This document shows positions 12,079 to 22,896 of a stretch of DNA of 64,000 nucleotides, in pieces. The stretch is taken from the NCBI GenBank assembly GCA_014706295.1, contig JACSVZ010000002.1:129155431-129219430 (forward strand). The letters are read 5' to 3'. Every line of letters starts with the position of its first letter. The stretch's first letter is position 1. The position numbers were made by a program, and so were the translations under genes. The DNA is from Lycocorax pyrrhopterus obiensis. Lineage: Eukaryota > Chordata > Aves > Passeriformes > Paradisaeidae. Below the pieces are notes generated by a model that was given only the letters and a program-made list of their open reading frames with translations, was not told the DNA's origin and ran no database searches.

Positions 12079-15000
12079 CTAGAAATGTAACAAGTAGGTA
12101 TCAGTCCCTACTGAGGTGCGTTGGAAAGACAAGCAAAATAAAGGGTAGAACATGGACATCAACATCCAGCATTTCAAAAGGGTACCCTTGTCCTACTGGA
12201 CAGAGATTTGGGCCGAGGTGAGGTCAAGGCACTTACCACACCAGTAAATAATGTGTAGTGCTGCTAACTCACTTTTTGTGTGAGCCCCTCAACAGCCTTT
12301 GGACTTTTGGTGTCTTACTTGACTGTGCACTTTCTTCCCCACACCACCTCCCTAAGCCCAGGATGTAATACAGATCAGAAATATAAGGCAATGTGTGTCA
12401 CACTGCTCCAGCTTTAGAAGACTTGAGAGTTATCCACTAGGCAAAGTTTGGTTTAAAATCATCTTGAACATAGGAGGTTCAGCCTGAAAACAGATGCATA
12501 CTAACAAAAGGGCATTTCAATTGCCAGCCACACAAGTAAATCCAAACAATGTTCATGCAGAGGAATGGAAAGGTAGACCAGTTGTGACACACATGAGAAA
12601 TAACTTAGAAGGATTGTTCCTCAATCAGCCCCCTCAATTTCATGAGCAGTGAGTCAGCATTTTTGGCAAACCCTTGCTTCATCATGCACTAGTGAAAAAC
12701 AAACCAGCAGCCTATGCAAGCAGCGACTGACATATTGAAAAAGGACTTCCCTACTTGACAGAACAATCACTGGCATTTCCTGAAACTTCCAAAGTAAAGT
12801 TAAAAATAGCCTAGCCGTTTTAAAAGCAAAGCAAAATCCAAATCTGAGTGCTAGAGCTGGTGTGAGACCAGTGGCAGCAGAGTTTCTTGCCTTCTGTCTC
12901 CCCACTCAGGGCCCAACAACCAGCTGTCAACTGGTCAGTGGTGCCCAGGAAAGATGTCTGCAAGACCAGGAACTTGCTCAGGCATGAGCAAGAGGTCTCT
13001 TGGGAAGTCTGTTTTTCAGCACTAGCATGACTTTATCATAAAGTTTCTTCTGGAAGAGCTTAACTTGCAATTATTGTATGATGTCTCTGTAGACATAAAT
13101 CGGGTCTGCCATGCCCATGGTACGCCCTTTGGAGCCCTACTCTGGGAGTCTGCAGGTGCCTGACATGAAGCAAACTCTCCTGCCTCCCCCCACTCCACAC
13201 TGGAGGGAAATACTCCTTGTTATCAAGGGAATACTTCCTCCCTTCTACTTTTTTCTTATTTTAAATATCCTAGCCTTGCTTTTGGACCCTTGGGTAGCTT
13301 GATATGACTGACTGAAGACTACAGACTGCAGAACAGTCATATGTGACATTCTGGTCTTCCCCTGTTTATTCACTGGATATTGTCCTAAACCTAGCACTTG
13401 AAATATCAAGCAAAAATTAAGTGAATAACAAGCACAAATCAATTCACAGTGCCTTGTAAATACAGTCTCTGCAGATTACACCAGTTTAATTTACATGAGG
13501 GTACCTGCAAATATGGGACTACTATTTTCTATGTGGAGTGATCCCTTAGCACATCCAACAGTGCTGGAGGTGGAACTTCAAGTGAAGCCTTTCTGGGGAA
13601 AGCTATTAAGGAGCCGGGAAGCCACACCACAGTCATTGCAAGCTGTATTTCCTAAGTATACCCTTAGCTAGCAAAGGGCAGCAACTGCTAATACACACTG
13701 TTGTGGTTTGGTTATGGAAAAATATGACTAATCTGACAAATAGGGAAGTTTATACAACATCCTTTTGCTTTGAAAGGAATTTAAAACGAGAAAAGAGATT
13801 TCCTCCACAGGAGGAGAAAACATGGTTTAAACTTGCTGGCTGAAGATACTTAAGCTTTCCCCCCCTCTTACCAAATATCCTTCCAGCAATGGTTTGCAAA
13901 CCAACACTCTTCTACTTGTCATCATAAAGTGACACTGGGATAGCAGAGGTGGTTTGAATTAACTAAAAGGCCACATACTCTTCCAAAATGTAGCATTTTG
14001 GTACCTTAGGTGCATTTGGTAGGCTGGCACTAGTGAGTTCCATGCACCAAGAGAACAGGGTTGATGAGTCTCCATCATATTGTCAAAATGGAATTTCAGA
14101 GGGGCTGTGTCTTCAGCCAGACCATCACTACACACATTCACTGCTGCGCTTCCAGTGTCTATTTTGCTAGAAAGCAGAAGTGTCCTGCTCATTGTGCTAC
14201 AGAACCACACCTCACAAGGAACATTAAAGGCTTCAGACCCCCAACCCAATTATTTCAGTAATTTTTCTGCACTTAGCATTTTGGCTTGTTAAAGCAGATG
14301 TAGTTAGGCTTGATCAAGTAATCATTTGGCACAAAGGTTAGTCCTAAAACCAGTATTGCTTTGGCAGACAAGGCTCTAGAGGAAGCAGTGTTGCTAGCAG
14401 CCTGATCAAACAAAAAGCACTGTCCCAAAACAGTAGTACTTACTGTGCCAGTGTGCCTTAAGCAGCTTTTCTTGGCCCTACAATATTAAATGGCCAACCA
14501 TTAAACCACTAGAGACTTCAAAACAGCTTTTGAAACTTACTGCAATATCAGTGTAACCAATGTTCCCAAATTCTGCAGTCCACCTCAGCTTTAGACTTAA
14601 GTCTCATTCCAGTTGTCACACAAAGTACCCTGCACAAGAGCCTAGATCCTCTGACAAAGCAACAGCACAGAGTTCAGCGTGAGGAAACTTAACTACACAC
14701 CAGCTGAAGAGCACACCTTCAGCTCCTCCACATATTAAAGCAGCTTAACTGTACTGTGTAAGACAAGATTCTTCTCTGGAAGAATTTACATCGGTATCCC
14801 TAGTTGAAGTGACTGAAAAGTCAGTAACCAACTTTGAGCGTTACTACTCACCGCAAATTGATATTTTAGATAAAGTGGCTTACTGTCTTTTGCTAGGGCA
14901 TGCCTTGCAGCCTACAGTACTCCTGCAGATTCCTTCAGACCCTCACTTTAAAGGTGCTGTCTGCTCATAGTTCCCCCCAATTTAACTTACGCTAGACCCC

Positions 15001-17251
15001 TGATGCTTAACATCATGAACTGTCCTCCCCAAATAATTACACAAATCCCACTCCAAGATCAATAATATCAGCACTATACATCAACATTATACAGCAGCAT
15101 GTCATCGCAAAGCCACCTGTTTCTTTGAACTAAGAACTTAAATATGGCAAGGAGCTGATCAGACAAGTCAACAGGATCTCCCTACAGCAACTCAACTGCT
15201 ACACTCATTTCTTCCTGTATATCAAAGCTTAGTATACTGTGATTTTTTTCTTTAGTATTATTGTTTCTAAAGTTAAGAACTAGATGGGATGAAAAGTCAG
15301 TCTTTGTTATTAACTGGGACTCACAAAACACCCAATTATTTCAAAATCAATGAACGCACAGACAAGTGTGGGATCATAATGGCCAAGAAATACTCTGTTT
15401 GCATACATCCATGTATACTATACTTGTATAGCTGTATACACAAACACCAAAGAATGCCAGTGCATGGCAAATGTGCCTCTACAATAAACCCAAATGGATA
15501 GATTTTTAGGACCCAAAACCAAAAAGCACAACTTCTACTTTTAGTAAGGTAAGAAGTTTGCAGCACAAATTTTTACATTGAGGGGACTAAGTTTTGTGGA
15601 ATCTTTGTTTGCTTTTGTTTGACATGCCACTTGTGGGAAAATTTAATCCTGTCCTTATCTATCACTAGATTGAGGAATGAAAAAAAAAGCCCAAAGAATC
15701 CTCTCGCCTAAACCCCAAACCACTTCCCTGTCAGGATAATTAAAGTTCTATGTTTCATCTCACAAGGTGACTGAAAGAGTACTGACTAGCAGTTATGAAA
15801 AACACACATAGCTGTGGAGGGGGCAAAGTGCTTTCATATCTACGTTACTGGCTGTGCAGTTAACTGCCACCAGTTTCAACAGGACTGGAACATACTCTGC
15901 AAGGGAGTAATAAGGCTCCATAAATATTCACTGTAGTGCCAAAATAGCACACCCAACTGTTTCCCAACATGGCCATCTTGTATAAAATTTTTCTGAGCAT
16001 GCAGGCACCTGACCACTCCACACACCTTGTGTAGTATTCATGCTTTATTCACCTCCCCTGAAATAAGATGGAAAATTCAGTATTAAGTGTCTAAGCTGAC
16101 CAAGTAGAAACCAGATATTTTCAGCACGAGAGCTCCTTGACAAGACAATTCAGACATACCTGGGACTACCTGGGCTGTGAAACTCCTCATCCCCACATCC
16201 AGTCTCATTAAGGCTGTGACAGGTATTGTGGACAGCATATACAGACATGCTGGGATGCTCTATTAAGAGGTTCTCCATTGGACTGGTCTCCACTTTGATA
16301 GTGGTTAATCCACCTGCAGTAAAACACGGGGGAGGGGTAATAAACCAGCTCTCCTCCATAGGACATGACTCAAACTTGATGAAGCAAGACTCGCTGGCCT
16401 CTGGCAAGTGTTCCAAGGGAGACGATAAACAAGAGAAGACGGGCGAGCTGTCCGTGGCCGATGCTTCAACAATGTCTGCTTCCTCCACGGAGCAATTAGT
16501 GCAAGTGTCTGCTGTAGGGGACCATTTGTCAGTGAAGAGGAACCAATGGATGTTGGTGATCGCAGGAGGTCGAAAGAAACAAGGTTGCCCATAGCGAGAA
16601 ATGGGATATGAAAAAAATAATAGTAAACAAAAAAAAAACCAAAGAAAAAGAAAAAAAAAAAAGTCCAGTTAGCACATACACAAGTTTTTACTTTTTAAAA
16701 GCAGGGGAGGGGAAAAGGGAGTTCCCAGACAAGCCATGTTAGAAATGTGAAACAACTGTTATCAGTAAAGCTATATTTGACTTATTTCGCAACTATATAT
16801 TTTATTTGTACAAATGGTTCTGCTGAAGCCTGTGTCAGGCTTATAAACCTGACATCACTTTTCTCACCTATTTACACAACATGCATTAGTACATTTGTTT
16901 GGAAGACACCCTACACTCTAATCCCACACTGGTTTTGCTTAGATAAAGTTTCCCCAAGCTACTGGTTTGTTCACATGGAGTAAGACAGTACATTTGTTTG
17001 GAAGATACCCTACACCCTAATCCCACACTGGTTTTGCTTAGATGAGGTTTCCCCAAGCTACTGGTTTGTTCACATGGAGTAAGACAAGCAAGAGCCAGAG
17101 CAAGACAAAGGCAGAGCTTATGTCTGACAGATATCTTACCTATAAAGTCAACCAGAATCCACTCGTCATCTTCTTTCTCACTGAACTCTGGCTCTTGGCT
17201 GGACAAGCTATCAATCTCTCCCATGAGCATGTTATTTAACCTCTGGAACAT
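11829..17251 (-). CDS. TP53INP1: TP53INP1, tumor protein p53-inducible nuclear protein 1 (three coding exons)
   Basis: Join of 17140-17251, 16160-16508 and 11829-12078 on the minus strand: 112 + 349 + 250 nt, 236 residues plus stop, close to the roughly 240 of the mammalian alpha form. The splice phases agree at both junctions. The protein is induced by p53 and stress, shuttles between nucleus and autophagosomes, and binds LC3/GABARAP proteins. Visible hallmarks: start MFQRLNNML; an acidic LC3-interacting region EKEDDEWILVDFI (residues about 25-37); the conserved central stretch ESCPMEESWFITPPPCF and the following TTIKVETSPMENLLIEHPSM; and the conserved basic C-terminus with HWIKEHNERH and NSLRRQNLTRDC, ending RQFNY. 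The start is the first ATG after a good acceptor and matches the family. It is divergent from NDUFAF6. Confidence 0.97.
12079..16159 (-). other. TP53INP1 intron between coding exons 2 and 3
   Basis: A GT-AG intron of about 4.1 kb. I find no recognisable repeat or gene in it. In mammals a shorter beta isoform arises from alternative splicing around this point; I cannot identify the alternative exon here. Confidence 0.8.
16160..16508 (-). CDS. TP53INP1: TP53INP1 coding exon 2
   Basis: The acceptor CTACAGCAG|ACACT at 16508 supplies the bases that complete the Asp codon after FI, giving FIDTCTNC. The donor CCCAG|GTATGT is at 16160. The exon encodes an acidic stretch, then SCPMEESWFITPPPCF and the 'NLLIEHPSMSVYAVHN' block, the most conserved part of the family. 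It ends in the middle of an Arg codon. Confidence 0.97.
16611..16662. repeat. A-rich tract (T-rich in the TP53INP1 transcript)
   Basis: Runs of A broken by single G, C or T bases, on the plus strand. In the minus-strand transcript it is a pyrimidine-rich tract about 100-150 bases upstream of the exon 2 acceptor. Confidence 0.85.
16891..17088. repeat. 99-bp tandem duplication in TP53INP1 intron
   Basis: Two adjacent 99-bp copies (16891-16989 and 16990-17088) differ at about four of 97 compared bases, so the duplication is fairly recent or conserved. Because 99 is a multiple of three and the first coding exon stays open past its donor, an intron-retaining transcript would encode two near-identical 33-residue units before the stop. 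Confidence 0.95.
17140..17251 (-). CDS. TP53INP1: TP53INP1 coding exon 1 (start codon and LIR)
   Basis: The ATG is at 17251-17249. The 37 codons plus one base run from MFQRLNNM to WILVDFI and stop at donor G|GTAAGATATC. The upstream acceptor TTCCTGCCTTAG lies two bases before the ATG (exon edge about 17253). The exon carries the LC3-interacting region. The frame stays open through the following intron to about 16886. Confidence 0.97.
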
Positions 17252-20200
17252 TACTAAGGCAGGAACAAGACTTTGGCTGGTAGGTCTTTATATCCAAGGT
17301 TCAAGGCACAGCTCACACTGTACTAGCAGAGTGGCACAGACTCGAGATTAAAGTGCATAGATGCTTTATCAGCTTAGGTAAGGGACATGCAGAAGCATGA
17401 CTTGTAAACAGTTTATGTGAAACCTGCAAAAAATGGTGACAAGGATCTTAATGACAAAGACACAGGTAACAGCCCTAGAGAACAAATTAAAAGCCCCTTG
17501 TTAGTGCAGTCTGAGGTACCAGTAAACATTTTTCCCCAAAGAGGAGAGGCAGCTTCACCAGCATTCACCATCCCCTCCCAGCTAGATACATACAAAAAAC
17601 ACAATCCTAGGTCTCTCCTGGGAGCTGATTGCCTTCATCTCAATCCTCCTTCCCAAGAAAAGGTCTGCTCAGCTTCTAAGGGAGGAGAGGACTCTTGTAC
17701 AGGACTCCTGCGTCTACGCTCCCCCAGCTCCCTGCCTGTCTTCCTCCATGTCAGAGAGATGCCAAGGGCAAGGGCATGTTATCTGCTCCAGACAACTCAT
17801 CTCCTCTGCTGACACAGAGGAGCCCCTGTGAGGGCTCCCAGGGAAGCCCAAAGCAGCGTTTCTTCTCTGTTCCATCACACACATTTCAGGGCCACTGACT
17901 ACAAGTTAACACAGTAGCAAGGCACATCCTGATTTCAGGTTCAAAGTACACCACAGAGTTACCAGTGAGATAATTTTCACAGCAACCACCCAACTAATCA
18001 TGTATCCTCACTCTAAGGAACACAGAAAAGTATCATGTATGTTTAACTAAACCCAGTGCTTATTTCTCGATTCACTTCCCTAAATCTGTTGGTCACTATA
18101 AGTCTGACCTCTGCATCTGGCAGTTAAGATGAAAAAACCCATTAGGAACAAGAAGCTGAATGTTTAAATACCTCAGATCAGCACACTTTTACAGCCTTTG
18201 ATATTTATGCATGAGCCAATAAATAGAAGCCATTAAAGCAGCTGAAAAAGTAAAAACTATGGTGAAAATACTCACCAACTTAACTACAAATTATTTTTGC
18301 CTATAGCAATATTTGAATCATCACAGAATTATTACAGATTAAATACCTGTTTGATAATTAAATAGGAAAGAATATATTCATGTAAGACAGTATGAGTGCC
18401 TGCATTCAGCAGGGGAGTAAGACACATGACAGCAGACAAACCTAGATATTAAAAGATACAACCCATAAAGAGTATTATTTAAGGCCAGTATATCCTGCTT
18501 CACCCTAGAACTCTCAGGCCACACTAAAGAGTTGTTTGGGCCTCCTGTGTCATCTTATCCCAGGACACCAGATCCCATCACCTACTTGTCCAATGTAAGG
18601 ACAAACACTTGCCCCATACAGCACTGCTTCTGTACACATTTATGCAGCTTCCTCCTTATTCAGACAGCACAAAAGGATAGCAGCAGAATTTAAAGTAGTC
18701 TTCAGGAGCAATATGAAAAGGTACAGTGAAACTCAAGAAGTTATGCACTCTAATTCCTCAAGAGAAACAACTTACTGCAGAAAAACGCAAGATTAGAAAC
18801 AATAGGCTCAGCTGCAACAGTGATACAAGTCTATTTTTAAGGACCATTCTTGAAAATGAAACATCAGGGCTCTCCTAAAGAGAGCTATAAAAATGTTCAG
18901 AAGTCTAAAGAAAATCAATAAAATTTAGAAAATGGAAAACCTTAACAGATGGAAGGAAAAAATCACACCAGTAGTCAATTATGTGAAGAAAGAGGCAAGC
19001 ATTTATTGCCTTCTTTTACCCAGAGCAAGCAGAAGTGGCTTTAAACTGCAGCAAAGTTCAACTTTCAGTGGTTACTAGCAGGAAACACTTTTAACCATTA
19101 AGGTTGCTAAGCCCTGGATAGGTTACCTAAGGAAATGACAAATGCCTACAGTGTTCCTAAGCACCTACTTGAGAAGGTTTGAGTGCTTCAGTTACAGGCA
19201 GAGCTTACTACGGATAAGGAAATGAACTCTAAGTGAAAGCTTGAAGCCTGTATCTTTCCAGTTACCTTCCACATCCTTCCCTAACTCTCTCCTGGCATCA
19301 GGCCTATGAAGAAATGAGTTTGTTTTTTCTTTAGGCTAACTAGTGAGCCATTGCGTGGCTGCTGATCAGCACTGGCTTTCCCTGTACTCCCACACATGTG
19401 TATTGCCTCCTTCCTAGATCAAGCCTGGAGGTACCTTCAGGCAGAGGCTGTCTTTTTGTTCTGTACACAGAGTGGAGCAAGACGAGAGCTCACACTCTTC
19501 TAGTAAGGCTCCCGAGGCACCACAGCAACATAAAATAATTAACCTCTAACAAGTAAGAGATCACTGTTCCTGAGAATGTAAGCTAAACAAACCTCAGCTT
19601 TTGACCCACAAATGACTTTCTGTAGATCAAAAGCAGTTTGTCCCATTTTTCCCTTCCCCCACCCCAAGGAGGATCCAAAATAACATCTGAATCATTTTGT
19701 CCTGGTTTCATCTCCAGCTGGGCTTAAAACCACGGCACACTTAGAAAGTGGTTGATGCTTTGACATCCTTTTGGCCAAGCACCTTTAAAACGGCCACACT
19801 TGTGTGCTATTGTGCAAGTCAGACAGCAAAAGAGAAGTTAGGCTGTTAACAAGAGCCATCGTCCAGGGAGGAAAACAGGACAGAGACCGAAAGAGGTTTC
19901 CGAGTTCTTAGACAGGAACTGTCAGCTGCAGGAAAACACAAGCCTGGGAACAACTGACTCAGCTACAGTAATGATTAAGAGGCTGCTATAGATAACACAT
20001 CCAATAAACGTCAACAATACAGTATCGCTGCATTAAAAAAGTACTTTTTCCTCTTTTTTTTGTTTCTAACCTAGCAAAGGAGATGTGCTAAGCAAAAAGA
20101 AAACACAAGCAAAAAAAGACACCTCCCAACCCCTGTGCAGTCCTGCGCTAGAGAGCCGAGCTGCTGATCCCCCCGCGCCCTCAGCTCGCAGCTCTGTAAG

Positions 20201-20523
20201 CACCACCAGGAGGCTCCACACAGCCGCTTCCAGCGGTGCCGGGGCTGACCCGGCAGAGCCCGCAGCAGCTGCGCACCTTCCCGGCTGCGCTCCGGAGGCT
20301 GGCCGGGGGGCGGACGAGACCACCGGCTGCTCGACAGCCGGGACAACGCCAAATCCCCCCGGCCTCGGCGTCCTCCCAGCGCAGAGAAGCTGGGATGGGC
20401 GCACAGGAAAACGGGAGCTCCGCCGCTGCTGCTGCTTTCCACCGCTCAGACCGCAGGAGACCATCACACCCGGGACACCGGCAGCGCGCTTGATGCCCGC
20501 AGCTCCCCACAAAGCGAACTCAC
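17252..20523 (-). other. TP53INP1 5' intron (between non-coding exon 1 and first coding exon)
   Basis: About 3.3 kb from the probable donor at 20524 to the acceptor near 17253. No recognisable gene or CR1. The few open frames on the plus strand are short and unsupported. Further non-coding 5' exons could be hidden here. Confidence 0.6.
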
Positions 20524-20830
20524 CCAGACCGCGATCACCCCAGCCCCACACCCGCGCCGACTCCGCGGAGCCCTTTGTTGTGAGGGCCCGGCGCAGCTGA
20601 CGGACCGGCCGCCGGCCACGCCCCCCCGCGCCTCCGCCAATGGGCGCCGCCGCCGCCTGTCGCTAACGCACGTGACGGGCGGGCGGGGAGCGCAGGGGGC
20701 GGGGCGGAACCGCCGGGCCCCGCCCCTCTCCCCGCCCCTCGCCCCGCCCCGCGGTGTTGGGTTGGTTTGGGTCGGAAAGGAGCGGGAGATCGTCGCGTCC
20801 CGCAGCCCTCCTATGGGCAGGGACACCTCC
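20100..20830 (-). promoter_or_regulatory. TP53INP1: TP53INP1 CpG-island promoter
   Basis: A second CpG-dense island at the 5' end of TP53INP1. It contains an inverted CCAAT box (20637-20641), an E-box GCACGTGAC (about 20668-20676) resembling the TFEB/USF-type CACGTGAC motif, and several GC boxes (ggggcggggc near 20698-20707, ccccgcccc runs to 20755). By CCAAT spacing, transcription on the minus strand would start around 20540-20600. I did not find a convincing complete p53 response element by eye. Confidence 0.75.
20524..20600 (-). other. TP53INP1: Probable TP53INP1 non-coding exon 1 (3' edge)
   Basis: The only strong minus-strand donor in the island is CTGG|GTGAGTT at 20524/20523. It lies in the expected position for the non-coding first exon seen in other vertebrates. 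The 5' edge (about 20600) is a guess from promoter spacing. Confidence 0.45.
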
Positions 20831-20833
20831 GCT

Positions 20834-21074
20834 AGACCGGGGTGCTCAGAGCCCCATCCAACCCGGCCTTGAGCACTTCCAGGGATGGGGCAACCACAGC
20901 GTCTCTGGGCAACCTGTTCCAGTGCCTCACCACCCTCATCATGAAAAACTTTATGGTCTCCCTGGAGCCTTCTCAAGGCTAAACAATCCCAACTGTCTCA
21001 GTCTTTCTTCACAGGAGAGGTGCTCCATCCCTCCAGTCATCTTGGTGTCACTCCTCTGAACTTGCTCCAACAGG
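20834..21074 (-). mobile_element. CR1 LINE 3' fragment
   Basis: Minus-orientation CR1 with the conserved 'cacttccagggatggggc' and 'ctctgggcaacctgttccag' blocks. It abuts the TP53INP1 CpG island on one side and another CR1 on the other. It lacks the extreme 3' tip. Confidence 0.9.
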
Positions 21075-21640
21075 TCACAGAATCACAGAACAGGTGAGGT
21101 TGGAAGGGAGCACAGTGGGTCATCTGGTCCAACCTCCCTGCTCAAGCAGGGCCATCCCAGAGCACATGGCACAGGATTGGGTCCAAATGATTCTTCAATA
21201 TTTCCAGTGAGAGAGACTCCACAGACTCTCTGGGCAATCTGTTCCAGTGCTTGGTCACCTGCACAAGTAAAGAAGTTCTCCCTCATGTTCAGGTGGAACT
21301 TCCTGTGCATCAGTTTCTGCCCACTGCCTCTTGTCCGATTGCTTGGCACCACTGAGAAGAGCCTCCTCCATCCTCTTGATACCCTCCCTTCAGAGACTGA
21401 TAGACATTGATTAGGTCCCCTCTCAGGTATCTCTTCTTGAGGCTGAATAGGCCCAACTCTCTCAGCCTTTCTTCGTAAGAGAGATGCTCCAGTCCCTTGA
21501 CCAACTTTGTAGCTCTCTGCTAGACTTGCTCCAGGAGCTTCATATCTCTCTTGTACCGAGGTCCATGTCCTTCCTGTGCTGAGGACTAGATGCAGGACTC
21601 CAAGTGGGGTCTTATGGGAGCAGAGTATAGGAGAAGAATC
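21075..21640 (-). mobile_element. CR1 LINE 3' end
   Basis: A second CR1 in the same orientation. It starts with the typical 3' tip 'tcacagaatcacagaac' and 'gtccaacctccctgctcaagcagggccatc', then runs through the 'ctgggcaatctgttccagtg' block. It is non-coding, apart from a residual frame matching the CR1 C-terminal block '[17 protein letters not shown]'. Confidence 0.92.
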
Positions 21641-22211
21641 ACATTCCTCAACATTTATTAGGCTGAAGCACCTTAGCTGGGCTGTAAAGTGTCCGAGTCA
21701 TAGATGTAAAGCCCTAGAAAACTCATGCATTAGATCACTTACCCTATCCTTTTAGGAAAAAAGAAGAGGCAATGAATGTACATGCAGCACTTTCCCTTTT
21801 AGCTGCTCATCTCTCAGAAAGGAATTTCCAGACAGGGAAGTTACAGCACAGGAGAGCTGGTGTGGCTGTGCTGCACACCTTCTCTCACTTAATATAACAG
21901 AGTTAATAGTCACTTCAGACTGCACTGAGTGCTGGATGGGCAAGGATGTGTCCTTCAGAAGATGCTGAAATGAATCAGTGAGATGTAGCCAAACAGCATT
22001 TTACATGCAACATGTCTTACCAATTTAGGATTTTTCATAGTTTCAGTAGTGCTGAGGAACTTGGTTTCTCACAAAATAATAACATTTTGTAATAAAATAC
22101 TATGTGTGCAGCATGAGTGTGTCAGTTGCTAGAGTCCAGATAAACTTGATCTTTTAACCTAAATGTTTAATGATATCTTTTTTGTCTACTTTTTTGCTTT
22201 CTCTTTCTTTC

Positions 22212-22276
22212 TGTTGTTTTTGGTTTTCTGGGTTGTTTGTTTGTTTGTTTGTTGGTTTTGGTTGTTGTTGTTGTTT
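22212..22276. repeat. (TTTG)n/(TTG)n microsatellite
   Basis: Runs of ttgtttgtttg followed by gttgttgttg, with interruptions. Confidence 0.9.
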
Positions 22277-22866
22277 TCTTCATTTTCTTAAATGGAGAAA
22301 GTAGATTTAGGAAAAATGCTGCAGTGCCTTCCTGTGGCTGGGAATAGGCTGTGTGAGTCAACCAAGAAAGCGGCTAGTTGTACAGTTTGCAATATTTTTG
22401 CAAAAACGTCAATTAGCTGGTATTTGATGATCCTTTTCTATGCAGAACAAGCAGTTCCTGAATTATAAGATCAACTTTATTTTTATAACATCAACACTAT
22501 CAAGGGACATAAACAAATAGCATATTTGATTGACCTTTCAGTCTATAAGTTGAAGCAAGAAATGAGAATGCCTACAAAGTCTCTTCAATTTTCAATGATA
22601 GTGGTTTCAGGATAGAAGGGGGAGGGGAGAAGCAGCGCATATCTGCAAATTCAAGATAGGCGAGACAGAAAATTAAATGTACAGAATAAATGCCCCAAAG
22701 GACTAATCTGTATTGCAAAATTACATTGTGTTAGAACGCGTTAATTAAGGTAATACAAACCACTTAGTGTAGACAAGAACTGTCATGTTTGGCAGCCAGG
22801 TTACCTTGGGTCAACAACAAAAAAAGTCAAAGCCTTAGTCTTTGTTTATACTGACTGTTATATTAA

Positions 22867-22896
22867 GCATTACATGTTAATCAATTAACATAATGC
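22867..22896. repeat. Short inverted repeat
   Basis: gcattacatgttaat and attaacataatgc pair almost perfectly, with a 2-base bulge and a very short centre. It is AT-rich, so chance is possible. Confidence 0.6.

Larger units (their letters stand above)
16509..17139 (-). other. TP53INP1 intron between coding exons 1 and 2
   Basis: A 631-bp GT-AG intron. It contains the 99-bp tandem duplication (16891-17088) and, about 100 bp before the acceptor, a long A-rich tract on the plus strand (16611-16662), which is a U/C-rich tract in the transcript. Confidence 0.9.

Noticed and set aside
16226..16594. 122-codon plus-strand frame
   Set aside because: It is antisense to TP53INP1 coding exon 2, whose minus-strand reading matches the family clearly.
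20066..20600. Several overlapping 100-170-codon frames on both strands
   Set aside because: They lie in the TP53INP1 CpG island, with low-complexity composition and mutual overlap; best explained by GC content.
22005..22022. p53 response element candidate (acatgcaacatgtct)
   Set aside because: Only one half-site is good; the other half mismatches the RRRCWWGYYY pattern at several positions.
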